NCBI GenBank assembly: GCA_051891435.1 | Contig: JBJFFE010000072.1 | Span: forward strand, 21,387 to 85,386 | Source: UMGS1933 sp051891435 | GTDB taxonomy: Bacteria; Bacillota; Clostridia; TANB77; CAG-508 | Direction: 5' to 3' | Length of the DNA: 64,000 nucleotides | Part shown: positions 9,276-17,953 of the stretch, piece after piece | Layout of the letters: every line of letters begins with the position of its first letter | How positions within the stretch are numbered: position 1 is the stretch's first letter | Translations under genes and position numbers: made by a program | The notes under the pieces: model-generated | The model's input: only the letters and a program-made list of their open reading frames with translations | Told to the model about the DNA's origin: nothing | The model's database searches: none

Positions 9276-9356
9276 CCTATGTTCTTTTCCCCCTTTTTGT
9301 ATATCTAATTTGTATTCTGGAAAAGAACAAAAAAGAACAAGCTTTGTTTATTTTAA

Positions 9357-10553
9357 TTAATTTTTCAATTCAACCTTCCCATACACGCCACCTCCACCAG
9401 CATGTATATTTAGCTTTCCTTCTCTTGCCAAAATAATAGAATGTGCAATTTTTGAACCAACTAGGGCTTCAATGTCGTCATTTGTAATTTTATGTAATAT
9501 ATTCATTTCAGTTCCAAAAGTAGATAATAGTTTTTCTATTGATTTGGAACCTAGTCCTGGAATAAATACTAATGGTATTTGATATATGTATTCAGGTCTA
9601 TTTTGGGGACTAATAGTAGTTTTTTTGTCCTTTATTACCGTAACCCTATCCCAAACACCTATAGTTATATTTTTACTATCACAAGTATCACATTTATATA
9701 TTGGTGCATCACCTAAAAGGACTTTGTTGCAAGTTTCACAGTAACTTCTATGGTATTTTCCTAGTTGTGGATTTAGTCCGTAATTTGAAATAATTTTTCT
9801 ACCATCTTCATTTTTTAATGCTTTTACTAACTCCTTAAAGCTTATATCATCTACTAAAATTTTATTATATTCTCTAGCAATTTTTGGTAACGAATGAGCA
9901 TCTGAATTTGTTAAAAATGCTTTGTTTTCTAGTTCAGATATCATGTCTGCCATAAATGTATCAGAACTTAATCCTAATTCTATTGCTAAAATATCATCAT
10001 ATTTCTCTTTGAAAATTTTTTCTAATCTATCAGTACAATTTCCGTAAAAACTTTTATGAGGGGTAAAACAATGTGCTGGTATTAAAATTCCATTATATTT
10101 TTTTACAATATCTATTAATTCATAGGCTGATATATCAGCACGTTGAGAACTTAAAGTTATGTTTTTTATATGTTTACTCATTTCGTTTGAAAAAGCTTTT
10201 ATGTCTGACAAATGAGGAAAAAAGCATAAATTATGAGCACTTCCGCAATGCCCATTTAGTCCTATTTCTGATGTTTCAATCTCGCTTCCTAATATTATGC
10301 AAATCTTATCTTTATATATAATTCCCCCGTCTTTAATTTCATATGCTTCTCCTGTTTTTAAAAATTCTTCAATATCTCTTATAACATATGGAGATGCACA
10401 GTCTATAATTCCAACAATATCAATACCTTTTCTTTCATTGCATTCTTTTGCAATATTAGCAAAATTCAAAGATTTTGCAGCTGTAATTTTTATTGGTTTA
10501 TTATTTTGGCTTCTACCAATGTGCACATGTAAATCTGCAAATACTTCGTACAT
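9357..10553 (-). CDS. Endonuclease Q / YqxK-type PHP-domain protein
   Basis: PHP-fold metal-dependent protein of 398 residues. The N-terminus FADLHVHIG gives the first His-x-His motif. Further metal-site candidates are LGSEIETSE, PAHCFTPHKS and TNSDAHSLP (about 225). A zinc ribbon follows (CETCNKV and CDTCDSK, about 273-295), then a helix-hairpin-helix-like part IPGLGSKSIEKLL. This domain order matches the endonuclease Q family, whose studied archaeal members cut DNA at deaminated bases; the Bacillus homologue YqxK is near spoIIM too. Only two bases separate it from the small gene upstream, so it ends a three-gene operon. Repair activity here is inferred. Confidence 0.82.
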   Translation of the reverse strand: MYEVFADLHVHIGRSQNNKPIKITAAKSLNFANIAKECNERKGIDIVGIIDCASPYVIRDIEEFLKTGEAYEIKDGGIIYKDKICIILGSEIETSEIGLNGHCGSAHNLCFFPHLSDIKAFSNEMSKHIKNITLSSQRADISAYELIDIVKKYNGILIPAHCFTPHKSFYGNCTDRLEKIFKEKYDDILAIELGLSSDTFMADMISELENKAFLTNSDAHSLPKIAREYNKILVDDISFKELVKALKNEDGRKIISNYGLNPQLGKYHRSYCETCNKVLLGDAPIYKCDTCDSKNITIGVWDRVTVIKDKKTTISPQNRPEYIYQIPLVFIPGLGSKSIEKLLSTFGTEMNILHKITNDDIEALVGSKIAHSIILAREGKLNIHAGGGGVYGKVELKN

Positions 10554-10555
10554 AA

Positions 10556-10708
10556 TTAGCCTTCTTTCTTTTTACTTTCAATTTGTGTTATATATTTTTC
10601 TTCTCTGATGCTATAGTTTTGCAACATACTTATTATTGTTATTTCCGGATTGTTTACATCATCAGCTGTTCTAGATATTAAATCAAAAAATCTACCTTTT
10701 CCAATCAT
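10556..10708 (-). CDS. Small coupled protein, 50 residues
   Basis: Unrecognised 50-residue protein starting MIGKGRFFDLISRTADDV and ending in a basic KKKEG tail. Its ATG overlaps the TGA of the upstream gene (ATGA at 10705-10708) and its stop lies two bases before the endonuclease-Q-like gene. That is strong positional evidence for translation by coupling. No membrane segment. It may be a partner of one of its neighbours. Confidence 0.7.
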   Translation of the reverse strand: MIGKGRFFDLISRTADDVNNPEITIISMLQNYSIREEKYITQIESKKKEG

Positions 10709-11244
10709 ACAATAATCTCCATTTCTGTGTTAATAAATTCTTTAAATTTTTCTAAAAAAATATTATCGCATCCTTTTAAGTTCCTGTGTTCTAAAAGTAC
10801 AAGTGCTTCATCCAAAGGGAATCCCCTTCTTTCCGCTCTATCTACCATCATTCCGCCAAATTGGTCTACTAATTCTAAAATATCACTTTCTTTTTCTCTA
10901 TGAGTGTTATCGTTATAACGATTATGTTCTAAACAAATTTTACAAAATCTTGGAGGAAAACCAAGTTTTGCAAGGTATTCTGCGCCTTCTTTTGCATATG
11001 TCTTTACTTTTTCTAAACTTAATGCATCATGACTTTTTTTACAAGAGCATAATAAGCATGCTGTGATTATTAAATTTTTATCTACATCTAAATTCATTGT
11101 TTCAATAAATAATTTAGCAATTATCGTTTTAAAAATCACTGACTTGTCAAAGTAAATTGGAACTTTTTTTGCAGCATAAGTCATTATGTCAATTTTTTTA
11201 TTAAAATCTTTTTCATTTAAAATATATTCTGCAAAAGTTTGCAT
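10705..11244 (-). CDS. Degenerate HD-domain-like protein
   Basis: Helical protein of 179 residues resembling the HD/HD-GYP fold: VPIYFDKSVIFKTIIAKLFIE, then LCSCKKSHDALSLEKVKTYAKEGAEYL where an HD pair would stand, then CLEHNRYND and ILELVDQFGGMMVDR in place of HHE and DxxDxL. The metal-binding residues are only partly kept, so a binding or regulatory role is more likely than phosphohydrolase activity. It heads a likely operon with the small gene and the endonuclease-Q-like gene. Confidence 0.6.
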   Translation of the reverse strand: MQTFAEYILNEKDFNKKIDIMTYAAKKVPIYFDKSVIFKTIIAKLFIETMNLDVDKNLIITACLLCSCKKSHDALSLEKVKTYAKEGAEYLAKLGFPPRFCKICLEHNRYNDNTHREKESDILELVDQFGGMMVDRAERRGFPLDEALVLLEHRNLKGCDNIFLEKFKEFINTEMEIIV

Positions 11245-11335
11245 ATTATCTCCTTTTTTGCAATATTTTAAATAAATTATATTACATAAAAAATATATTT
11301 TTCAAGTAATTACTAAAATGTTTCAGTAAAGTAAT

Positions 11336-11368
11336 AAAACTGTAATATTTTGGTAATATTACAGTTTT
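11336..11368 (-). terminator. Terminator overlapping the end of rnhA
   Basis: Perfect 14-bp stem AAAACTGTAATATT / AATATTACAGTTTT with a 5-base loop. The hairpin covers the last codons of rnhA and is followed on the minus strand by TTTTATTACTTT. Confidence 0.8.
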
Positions 11369-11796
11369 AAAATTGCATTTCTAGCAAGTTCATCACATCT
11401 ATTATTAAATTCATTGTCACTATGCCCTTTTACTTTTATAAACTTTACTTCGTGCTGTTTGACTAATGCATATAATTCAAGCCATAATTCTTTATTTTTT
11501 ACTGGCTCTTTTTTAGAGTTTTGCCAATTCTTTTTTATCCAATTTTCTATCCAATGTTGGTTAAATGCATTTACTACATAAGCACTATCACTATATATAG
11601 AAACTTTACAAGGTTCCTTTAATAGTTTTAATCCTTCTATTACTGCTGTAATTTCCATAACATTATTAGTAGTATCAGGATTACCTCCGCTTATTTCTTT
11701 CTTGGTATCTTTATACATAAGTATAGTTCCCCATCCCCCTGGTCCTGGATTTCCTGAACATGCCCCATCTGTGTAAATGATAACTTCTTTATTCAT
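11359..11796 (-). CDS. rnhA: Ribonuclease HI
   Basis: RNase H type 1 of 145 residues, the compact bacterial length. It removes the RNA strand of RNA-DNA hybrids in the cytoplasm. The four acidic catalytic positions are visible: Asp in IYTDGACSGNPGPGG, Glu in NNVMEITAV, Asp in SIYSDSAYVVNA, and Asp in NNRCDELARN. The conserved GHSD loop is present as VKGHSDNEFN. There is no N-terminal hybrid-binding domain. It is divergent from tmcAL and has its own terminator. Confidence 0.95.
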   Translation of the reverse strand: MNKEVIIYTDGACSGNPGPGGWGTILMYKDTKKEISGGNPDTTNNVMEITAVIEGLKLLKEPCKVSIYSDSAYVVNAFNQHWIENWIKKNWQNSKKEPVKNKELWLELYALVKQHEVKFIKVKGHSDNEFNNRCDELARNAILKL

Positions 11797-11887
11797 AAAT
11801 TACTCCTTTTAATCACTTGCGTTCATTTTTTCTTTATGATATTATATCAATAAACAATTTATAAAAGCAATAAAATAGGAGATTTTT

Positions 11888-13114
11888 ATGGATAAAATTT
11901 TAGGAATAATATCTGAATATAATCCTTTTCATTATGGGCATTTATACCATATTAACGAATCAAAAAAATTAGTAAATCCAGATTACACTGTTGCAGTCAT
12001 GAGTGGTAATTTTGTAGAACGTGGCGATGCTGCGATTATAGATAAGTGGTCTCGTGCTGAAATGGCTTTAAATAATGGTGTCGATTTAGTAATTGAATTA
12101 CCTTTAATTTACAGTATTTCAAGTGCTGAAAATTTTGCTATGGGTAGTATAAAAATTTTAGATAGTTTAAGCATGGATACAGCCATTTCTTTTGGAAGTG
12201 AATGTGGAAATATTAATATTTTAAATTCAATTGCTCAAGTATTATGTGAAGAACCTAAAGAATATTTATCTATTTTAAACCATGAACTCGACTCTGGCAT
12301 TTCTTTTCCTAAAGCACGTGAATATGCTTTATTAATGTATTTAAATGATATTAGGAAATTTGCAAATGTTCTTTCTGAACCTAATAACATTTTAGGTATA
12401 GAATATTTAAAAGCTATTCAAAAACAAAAAGCAAAATTAAGAGCAACAACAATAGTAAGAAAAGGCGCTAATTATAATGATTTAGATTTAAAAGATAAAT
12501 ACTCTAGTGCATCTGCAATTCGTCATGGTTTATTAAATAATATAGATATTAAGCCATATATTCCAGAATCTTCTAACAAAATTTTACAAGATAAAATATC
12601 CAAGAATGAAATTGTGTATGGATTGAAAACATTTGAACAAGCAATAATCTATAAGTTAAGAACTATGTCACAAGAAGAAATAGCAACCCTTCCGGATGTT
12701 ACTGAAGGTTTAGAGAACAAGATAAAAAAAGCTTCAGATTCTTGTAATAATTTAGCAGATTTAACTAGTATGATTAAATCAAAAAGATATACTATGACAA
12801 GAATTAATAGAATTTTATTATATGCTTTATTAAATATTACTAAAAAAGACATTGTGGAGTCCTATAAAGTTATTCCTTATATTCGTGTACTTGGTGTAAA
12901 TCAAAAAGGAAAAGAACTGCTTTCTAAAATATCAAAAGCAAATAAAAAGATAAACATTGTTACTTCACCAAAGAAATTTTTAGATACAACGAAAAATAAG
13001 TCCTTAAAGAATATGCTTGAAAAAGATATGTTTGCAAGCAATATTTATACCTTAGGATATAAAAAAAATCCAAAAGCAAATCTGGATTTAACAAATAAAT
13101 TAGTAACATTATAA
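11888..13114 (+). CDS. tmcAL: tRNA(Met) cytidine acetate ligase
   Basis: Nucleotidyltransferase-fold protein of 408 residues, formerly YlbM. The family makes N4-acetylcytidine at the wobble position of elongator tRNA-Met using acetate and ATP. The ATP site is marked by SEYNPFHYGHLYHI (HxGH-type motif) near residue 10-23 and MSGNFVERG after it; LVIELPL and a SSASAIRHG motif (the ISTTKIR-like loop) follow. The start ATG at 11888 has TAGGAG upstream. Arginine codons here include CGT, and no CGG is seen in frame. Confidence 0.92.
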   Translation: MDKILGIISEYNPFHYGHLYHINESKKLVNPDYTVAVMSGNFVERGDAAIIDKWSRAEMALNNGVDLVIELPLIYSISSAENFAMGSIKILDSLSMDTAISFGSECGNINILNSIAQVLCEEPKEYLSILNHELDSGISFPKAREYALLMYLNDIRKFANVLSEPNNILGIEYLKAIQKQKAKLRATTIVRKGANYNDLDLKDKYSSASAIRHGLLNNIDIKPYIPESSNKILQDKISKNEIVYGLKTFEQAIIYKLRTMSQEEIATLPDVTEGLENKIKKASDSCNNLADLTSMIKSKRYTMTRINRILLYALLNITKKDIVESYKVIPYIRVLGVNQKGKELLSKISKANKKINIVTSPKKFLDTTKNKSLKNMLEKDMFASNIYTLGYKKNPKANLDLTNKLVTL

Positions 13115-13117
13115 AGC

Positions 13118-13202
13118 GTAGGGGTCGCACTCCAGGGCGACCCGCAAAAGAATCTAAATATTCTATTATTTATTTCGGGTCGCCGAAGACGGCGCACCCT
13201 AC
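13118..13202. repeat. Double-hairpin intergenic repeat, copy 1
   Basis: An 85-bp GC-rich unit with ends GTAGGGGTCGC and GCGCACCCTAC. It folds into two hairpins (GGGTCGC/GCGACCC and GGGTCGCC/GGCG-ACCC) joined by an AT-rich linker. Related copies lie at 60734-60813 and 63785-63864. Sited between the convergent tmcAL and yebC, it may also serve as a bidirectional terminator. Confidence 0.85.
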
Positions 13203-13216
13203 AAATATTCTGTATT

Positions 13217-13942
13217 TTATTCTTCCCAGTTATGGAACACTTCTATTACATCATCTAATTCGTCTAATTTTTCTAGTAATAATTCCATTCTTCTTACTCC
13301 GTTTTCGTCTAATGTAACATATGTACTTGGAACCATTTGGATTTCTGCTTCTACAAAAGTTAAGCCATTATTTTCTAATGCCTCTCTTAATGCAGAAAAT
13401 TCTGCTGGTGCACATGTTATTTCATAAATTTCTTCGTCAGTTTCCATATTATCGGCACCATTATCTAAAGCAAGCATCATTAAATCATCTTCGCTTAAGT
13501 TTGTTGCTGCTTTTTCTATAACAATAACACCTTTTCTTTCAAACATATAAGATACACAACCTGCTGTTCCTAAGTTTCCACCAAATTTATCGAATACATG
13601 TCTTACATCTGCTGCTGTTCTATTTTTATTATCTGTTGATGCGTTTACAATTATAGCAACACCATTTGGTCCATATCCTTCATATGTAATTTCCTCGTAA
13701 TTCTCACTATTATTTGCACCTGCTGCTCTTTTTATTGCACCATTAATTGTATCATTTGGCATGTTATTTGCTTTACATTTTGCAATAACATCTCTTAATT
13801 TCGCATTTCCCGCTGGATCTGGTCCACCTTGTTTTACAGCCATTAATAATTCTCTACCTAATTTTGTAAATATTTTTCCTCTTGCTGCATCTGCTTTTCC
13901 TTTTTTTGCTTGAATATTATGCCATTTGCTATGTCCTGACAT
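13217..13942 (-). CDS. yebC: YebC/PmpR-family protein
   Basis: Protein of 241 residues with the canonical YebC start SGHSKWHNIQAKKGKAD. This family binds DNA as a regulator in some bacteria, and members have lately been tied to easing ribosome stalling on difficult codons. The conserved segments GPDPAGNAKLRDVIAKCK, YEGYGPNGVA and NKNRTAADVRH follow in order. The frame is open to 13975, but ATG at 13942 is chosen because AAGGAGG lies directly upstream and the family starts there. It stands alone on the minus strand. Confidence 0.95.
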   Translation of the reverse strand: MSGHSKWHNIQAKKGKADAARGKIFTKLGRELLMAVKQGGPDPAGNAKLRDVIAKCKANNMPNDTINGAIKRAAGANNSENYEEITYEGYGPNGVAIIVNASTDNKNRTAADVRHVFDKFGGNLGTAGCVSYMFERKGVIVIEKAATNLSEDDLMMLALDNGADNMETDEEIYEITCAPAEFSALREALENNGLTFVEAEIQMVPSTYVTLDENGVRRMELLLEKLDELDDVIEVFHNWEE

Positions 13943-14064
13943 GGTTAATTCCTCCTTTTTGATTTTCCTTATCAACTTTTTCTATTATAGCACATATAAA
14001 AAACTTTTGGTAGAGTTTTATAAATATTTTTTATATTTTCCTTTCCTTTTTTTATTACTATATT

Positions 14065-14133
14065 TTAGTGATTTTTCTTATATATAACAATTACTGCTAC
14101 AACTATGATTGCTCCTACTACTAATTTTACCAT
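14065..14133 (-). CDS. Single-TM micropeptide 1 (22 residues)
   Basis: Peptide MVKLVVGAIIVVAVIVIYKK plus NH: almost entirely one hydrophobic helix with a basic tail. ATG is 8 bases after AAGGAGG, an excellent ribosome site. It is a paralogue of the peptide at 14173-14250 (same M-x-K-L start, hydrophobic core and Y-x-K-N-x end). Possible roles: membrane-stress peptide, kinase or transporter regulator, or type-I-toxin-like peptide. None can be proved here. Confidence 0.6.
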   Translation of the reverse strand: MVKLVVGAIIVVAVIVIYKKNH

Positions 14134-14172
14134 ATTGAATTACCTCCTTTCATATATCATGTTACGTATTAT

Positions 14173-14250
14173 TTATTTGTTTTTCATATAAATAACAACA
14201 CATATAACAGCAACAACTATAATTACACTTATTCCAAATAATTTACCCAT
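14173..14250 (-). CDS. Single-TM micropeptide 2 (25 residues)
   Basis: Peptide beginning MGKLFGISVIIVVAVICV and ending in IYMKNK. One transmembrane helix, basic C-terminus, and AGGAGG 9 bases before the ATG. Followed after 39 bases by its shorter paralogue; both lie behind one promoter with an 11-bp repeat array. Too short for most gene finders. Confidence 0.6.
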   Translation of the reverse strand: MGKLFGISVIIVVAVICVVIYMKNK

Positions 14251-14297
14251 AATCTTTTACCTCCTATAATTTAGTCATTTGCTCTTTTGATGTTGTT

Positions 14298-14362
14298 ATT
14301 ATAGCTTGGCAAAGTAAAATTAAGGTTAAATTAAAGTAAAAAAATGGTAAAGTTAAGGTAAA
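14298..14362 (-). promoter_or_regulatory. Promoter with five 11-bp direct repeats (response-regulator array)
   Basis: Upstream of the micropeptides a -10 TATAAT (14298-14303, minus strand) is preceded by five head-to-tail 11-bp units (14308-14362), consensus TTTACYTTAAY on the minus strand. OmpR/PhoB-family regulators bind direct repeats with 11-bp period just upstream of the -10, often replacing a -35. No good -35 hexamer is seen at the right distance, consistent with activation. Confidence 0.65.
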
Positions 14363-14377
14363 ATTTTAATATTAAAA

Positions 14378-14412
14378 AAATCATTCTATAAAATATATAG
14401 AATGATTTTTTA
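14378..14412 (-). terminator. Terminator of the ZIP transporter gene
   Basis: Perfect 13-bp stem AAATCATTCTATA / TATAGAATGATTT with a 5-base loop and T-runs on both sides, 18 bases past the ZIP gene stop codon. Confidence 0.8.
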
Positions 14413-14429
14413 TTGTTATTTAAAGCAAT

Positions 14430-15206
14430 TTATCCCAAAGTTACGTCTAATATCATCATAATAACAAAGCCAATGGCAACTCCTATTGTTCCAATATTTG
14501 AGTGTTCTCCTACTTGTGATTCTGGTATCAATTCTTCCACTACAACGTATATCATTGCCCCCGCTGCAAACGATAACAGGTATGGAAGAATTGGAACCAC
14601 TGCCTCTGTAAGTAATATTGTAATTATTGCAGCAATTGGTTCAACTATTCCAGATATAGCGCCATATAAGAAAGCCCTGGGCTTTGATACTCCTTCATTT
14701 TTTAGTGGCATTGATATAATTGCCCCTTCTGGGAAGTTTTGAATTGCAATACCGATTGCTAAAGCCAACGCTCCTGCCATTGTAATTCCTGTATTCCCTA
14801 AAATAGCACCTGCGAAAGTCACTCCAACTGCCATTCCTTCTGGTATATTATGAAGTGTTACAGCAAATACCATCATTGTTGTTTTCTTTAATTTTGATTT
14901 AATTCCATCTGGTTTGTCACTTTCTAAGTGCATATGAGGTATTACACTATCTAATATAAGTAAAAATGTTATTCCAAGTAGAAAACCAAGGGCAGCAGGA
15001 AGCCACCCTATTTTTCCCTGCCCTTCTGCCATTTCAATTGATGGTATAAGAAGAGACCATATAGATGCTGCTATCATTACACCTGATGCAAATCCTAAAA
15101 GTATTTTTTCTACTTTTTTATCCATTTCTTTTTTCATTAGAAATACCATTCCAGCCCCCAACACTGTTCCTATAAATGGTATTAATAATCCAATAAAAAT
15201 TTTCAT
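14430..15206 (-). CDS. ZIP-family divalent metal transporter
   Basis: Membrane protein of 258 residues with about eight hydrophobic segments. It carries the two ZIP metal-binding signatures: HNIPEGMAVG in TM4 (about 120) and NFPEGAIISMP in TM5 (about 155). A short His-containing loop (PHMHLESDKPDG) precedes TM4. Family members import zinc, iron or manganese into the cytoplasm; the metal cannot be read from the sequence. It seems to be transcribed alone, just after the rubredoxin-glutamate synthase gene. Confidence 0.92.
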   Translation of the reverse strand: MKIFIGLLIPFIGTVLGAGMVFLMKKEMDKKVEKILLGFASGVMIAASIWSLLIPSIEMAEGQGKIGWLPAALGFLLGITFLLILDSVIPHMHLESDKPDGIKSKLKKTTMMVFAVTLHNIPEGMAVGVTFAGAILGNTGITMAGALALAIGIAIQNFPEGAIISMPLKNEGVSKPRAFLYGAISGIVEPIAAIITILLTEAVVPILPYLLSFAAGAMIYVVVEELIPESQVGEHSNIGTIGVAIGFVIMMILDVTLG

Positions 15207-15229
15207 ATCAAATCACTTTCTTTTTATTA

Positions 15230-16654
15230 TTATATGTGTTTTATGTTTGTATATTTAGAAATATCATTATTTGTAGTAACTATATCATAATTACTTAAAC
15301 TATGTATATCATAATTTCCTGTTATTCTTGCAAATGTTTTAAGTTCATCATTTACTACATTAAAATAATTTTCTAATCTTTTGCTACTTTCTTCTATATG
15401 AAATCTTTTTCTCAATTCAGGATCTTGTGTTCCAATTCCAACTGGACATTTTCCTGAATTACAAGACCTATATTGTTGACACCCTATTGCAATCATAGCA
15501 GCAGTTGCAATTGCAACTGCATCAGCTCCCATAGCAATTGCTTTTGCAAAATCTCCAGATGTTCTAAGTCCTCCTGTAATAATTAATGAAATATCTTCAT
15601 TGTGCTCATCTAAATATTTTCTAGCTCTATATAATGCGTAGATTGTTGGTACTGTAGTAGTATCTTTTATAATTTTAGGGCTTGCTCCTGTTGCTCCGCC
15701 TCTACCATCTATTGTAATAAAATCAGGTTTTGCATAACATGCAAAGTCTAAATCTTCTTCTATATGTCCTGCTGCAATTTTTATACCAATTGGTCTTCCT
15801 TCTGATTTTGTTCTTAATTCTGAAACTAAGTATTTTAAATCTTCTCTGGTTTTAATTTCTTCAAATTTAGATGGACTAATTACATCTTCATGTACATTTT
15901 TACCTCTTATTTTTGCAATTTCTTCTGTTACTTTTTCTCCTGGAAGGTGTCCCCCCATTCCTGGTTTTGTTCCTTGACCAATTTTTATTTCAATCGCACT
16001 TACTTTCTTTAAGTTTTTATCATTTACACTATATTTATTAGGAACATATTCAAAAATATATTGATATGAGTTTTCGAATTCTTCTGGTAGTATTCCACCT
16101 TCTCCACTACATATAGCAGTTTTTACTCTACTTGTTCCTATTGCTAATGCTGTTTTGGCTTCTTTTGATAGAGCACCAAAAGACATGTGCGATACAAAAA
16201 CAGGAGATTCTAATACCATAGGTTTTTTTGCATTTTTTCCTATAATTGTTCTTAAACTTACTTCTTCATCATCAAAAAGAGGCATCTTATTTAGTTGTCC
16301 TCCAAGTATTAAAATATCATTCCAACTAACTACTGGTAATTTTGTCCCCATTGCTGATATAATACTTCTTCCCTCTATTGCCATAGTATGGATATCTGAC
16401 ATGTTTTTTTCTTTTTCATCAGAATCACGCTTATATTCTTTTAGGTAGCTTTTTAATTTATTCTCCTTATGTTCTCCTTGGTTTGTTTCTTCTTTTTTGT
16501 TTTCTGTATTGTTATTTTCTTCTACTAATTTAAACATATTCTTTGGTGCAAAACACATTGGGCAGGTCCAATCATCTGGTAAATCTTCGAATTTAACTCC
16601 CTCTTTTTCCTCATCATAAATATGCCCACATAATTGACATTTATACTTTGCCAT
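15230..16654 (-). CDS. Rubredoxin fused to glutamate-synthase-type FMN domain
   Basis: Protein of 474 residues. Residues 1-45 form a rubredoxin with the two Cys pairs (CQLCGHIYD and DWTCPMCFAPK) that bind one iron. A charged linker (about 48-85) leads to the FMN-binding glutamate synthase domain with SHMSFGALSKEAK, GRGGATGASP and the cluster-binding CNSGKCPVGIGTQD. The stand-alone GltB-like proteins of anaerobes have this layout; electrons may pass from the rubredoxin. True glutamate synthase activity is unproven because the amidotransferase domain is absent. ATG at 16654 is chosen, with AGGAGG 7 bases before. Confidence 0.88.
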   Translation of the reverse strand: MAKYKCQLCGHIYDEEKEGVKFEDLPDDWTCPMCFAPKNMFKLVEENNNTENKKEETNQGEHKENKLKSYLKEYKRDSDEKEKNMSDIHTMAIEGRSIISAMGTKLPVVSWNDILILGGQLNKMPLFDDEEVSLRTIIGKNAKKPMVLESPVFVSHMSFGALSKEAKTALAIGTSRVKTAICSGEGGILPEEFENSYQYIFEYVPNKYSVNDKNLKKVSAIEIKIGQGTKPGMGGHLPGEKVTEEIAKIRGKNVHEDVISPSKFEEIKTREDLKYLVSELRTKSEGRPIGIKIAAGHIEEDLDFACYAKPDFITIDGRGGATGASPKIIKDTTTVPTIYALYRARKYLDEHNEDISLIITGGLRTSGDFAKAIAMGADAVAIATAAMIAIGCQQYRSCNSGKCPVGIGTQDPELRKRFHIEESSKRLENYFNVVNDELKTFARITGNYDIHSLSNYDIVTTNNDISKYTNIKHI

Positions 16655-16669
16655 ATTCATTCCTCCTTA

Positions 16670-16801
16670 TTATTTATTATTTTTTTCATTGTCATATTCT
16701 TTTAATGCATTCTTTACTGCCATTTTTATAACAAAATATGCAACAATTGAAATTACAGCTATCACAATTGCATACATAAATAAAGTTGCTATTGCTACCA
16801 T
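16670..16801 (-). CDS. Small membrane protein, 43 residues
   Basis: Starts MVAIATLFMYAIVIAVISIV, one membrane helix (about 2-27) followed by a charged tail EYDNEKNNK. It lies just upstream of the rubredoxin gene on the same strand, with a weak GAGGGAT ribosome site. Function unknown; it may belong to the same operon. Confidence 0.5.
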   Translation of the reverse strand: MVAIATLFMYAIVIAVISIVAYFVIKMAVKNALKEYDNEKNNK

Positions 16802-16857
16802 ATTTTATCCCTCACTTTCATTAATTAAGCTTATAATATTTTCTACATCTTTGTAAT

Positions 16858-17115
16858 TTAATTGACTTTCCACCTTTTTAAAGTCGGAAATAATTTCTTA
16901 CAATGTTCTTTCATTTCTTCATTAGTCATGCCTGCTTGTGAACCAAATTGAGAACACATTTCTATATATTCTTCAATTGTAACTTTATCTATAAATTCCC
17001 CATCTTTATAACAATATATGCAATAATCCTCATTTCTACTTCCGTCTTTATTTGTTCCTAATTGTTCATTTGAAGTTATAGGCATTCCACAACTTTGACA
17101 TATTTTGTTTTCCAT
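16858..17115 (-). CDS. Zinc-ribbon protein, 85 residues
   Basis: Small protein with CQSCGMPI at the N-terminus and EDYCIYCYKDGEF about 25 residues later, giving four Cys for one zinc. The remaining helical part contains EEMKEHCKKLFPTLKRW. This is the 'putative zinc ribbon' family often seen beside stress regulators. It follows the DUF4097 gene after one base, so it belongs to the TetR-LiaF-DUF4097 operon. Role unknown. Confidence 0.75.
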   Translation of the reverse strand: MENKICQSCGMPITSNEQLGTNKDGSRNEDYCIYCYKDGEFIDKVTIEEYIEMCSQFGSQAGMTNEEMKEHCKKLFPTLKRWKVN

Positions 17116-17116
17116 T

Positions 17117-17953
17117 TTATATTTCCTCCTTAAATTCTATTTTTATTTCTCCAATTCCACCATCTATATCTATATAATTTTTTCCTGTTCCATATACTCT
17201 ATCCATTTCAAGCTTTTGTCCATCAAGTGTAACCGTTCCAATCCCTTTACTTACATTAATAGTATAATTTTCAGCACTATCTAGTAAATCTATATTAATA
17301 GCCCCAACTCCAGAATCTATTTCATTTTTCCCTGTTAATATACCATTAAAAACAAATTCTCCCATTCCAAGATTTGCTTTTAAATTGTTTATTTCACAAG
17401 ATTTTAATTCTGCTTTACCTACTCCGCCATCAATCTTTGCTTCTTTTGTTACTATTAAATTTTCTATATACACATCTCCAGCACCTAATTCAAGATATAA
17501 ATTTTGTGTATTTAAATTTTCTATATTTATTTTTCCAGCTCCTGTTTCTATTTTCGTTTCATCTATGGCTATCATATCTTCTGGAATATAAATTATTAAA
17601 TTACTTTCCTTGTTATTATTGTTTAACCAGTTTCGATTTTCCTCTTTTATTTTTACACTACCATTATCATTTGTAAAAGTTATTTTTGAATTATTAGTTT
17701 CAACTGTAAAATTATCTCCTGCTTTTATGTCTAAATTTGTACACGCTAAATCTATTTTTAATGTTGATACTTCTTTTACTTCACTTGATATTATTTTTAA
17801 ATCTTCTGTTATAATATTCTTATTTGTATTAATTAGACCAAATGCACTTAGCAAGGCATATCCACCACTTAATATCGCGGATATTATTGTAACAATTAAA
17901 AATATGGCAAAAGCCAAAGCAAAGTATTTTATTATTTTTTGTGCTGTTGTCAT
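17117..17953 (-). CDS. DUF4097-type beta-repeat membrane-anchored protein
   Basis: Protein of 278 residues with an N-terminal membrane segment (about 8-38) and then a long run of short beta-strand repeats with Gly-Ala-Gly or Gly-Gly-Val-Gly turns (ETGAGKI, ELGAGDV, DGGVGKA, DSGVGAI, DGGIGEI). This spacing is typical of DUF4097, a right-handed beta-helix-like fold common beside LiaF/PspC envelope-stress proteins. Four bases overlap the LiaF-like gene, so the products are probably made together. Confidence 0.85.
   Translation of the reverse strand: MTTAQKIIKYFALAFAIFLIVTIISAILSGGYALLSAFGLINTNKNIITEDLKIISSEVKEVSTLKIDLACTNLDIKAGDNFTVETNNSKITFTNDNGSVKIKEENRNWLNNNNKESNLIIYIPEDMIAIDETKIETGAGKINIENLNTQNLYLELGAGDVYIENLIVTKEAKIDGGVGKAELKSCEINNLKANLGMGEFVFNGILTGKNEIDSGVGAINIDLLDSAENYTINVSKGIGTVTLDGQKLEMDRVYGTGKNYIDIDGGIGEIKIEFKEEI

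Noticed and set aside
13118..13202. CRISPR-like repeat
   Set aside because: Single dispersed hairpin units with no regular spacers; copies are kilobases apart.
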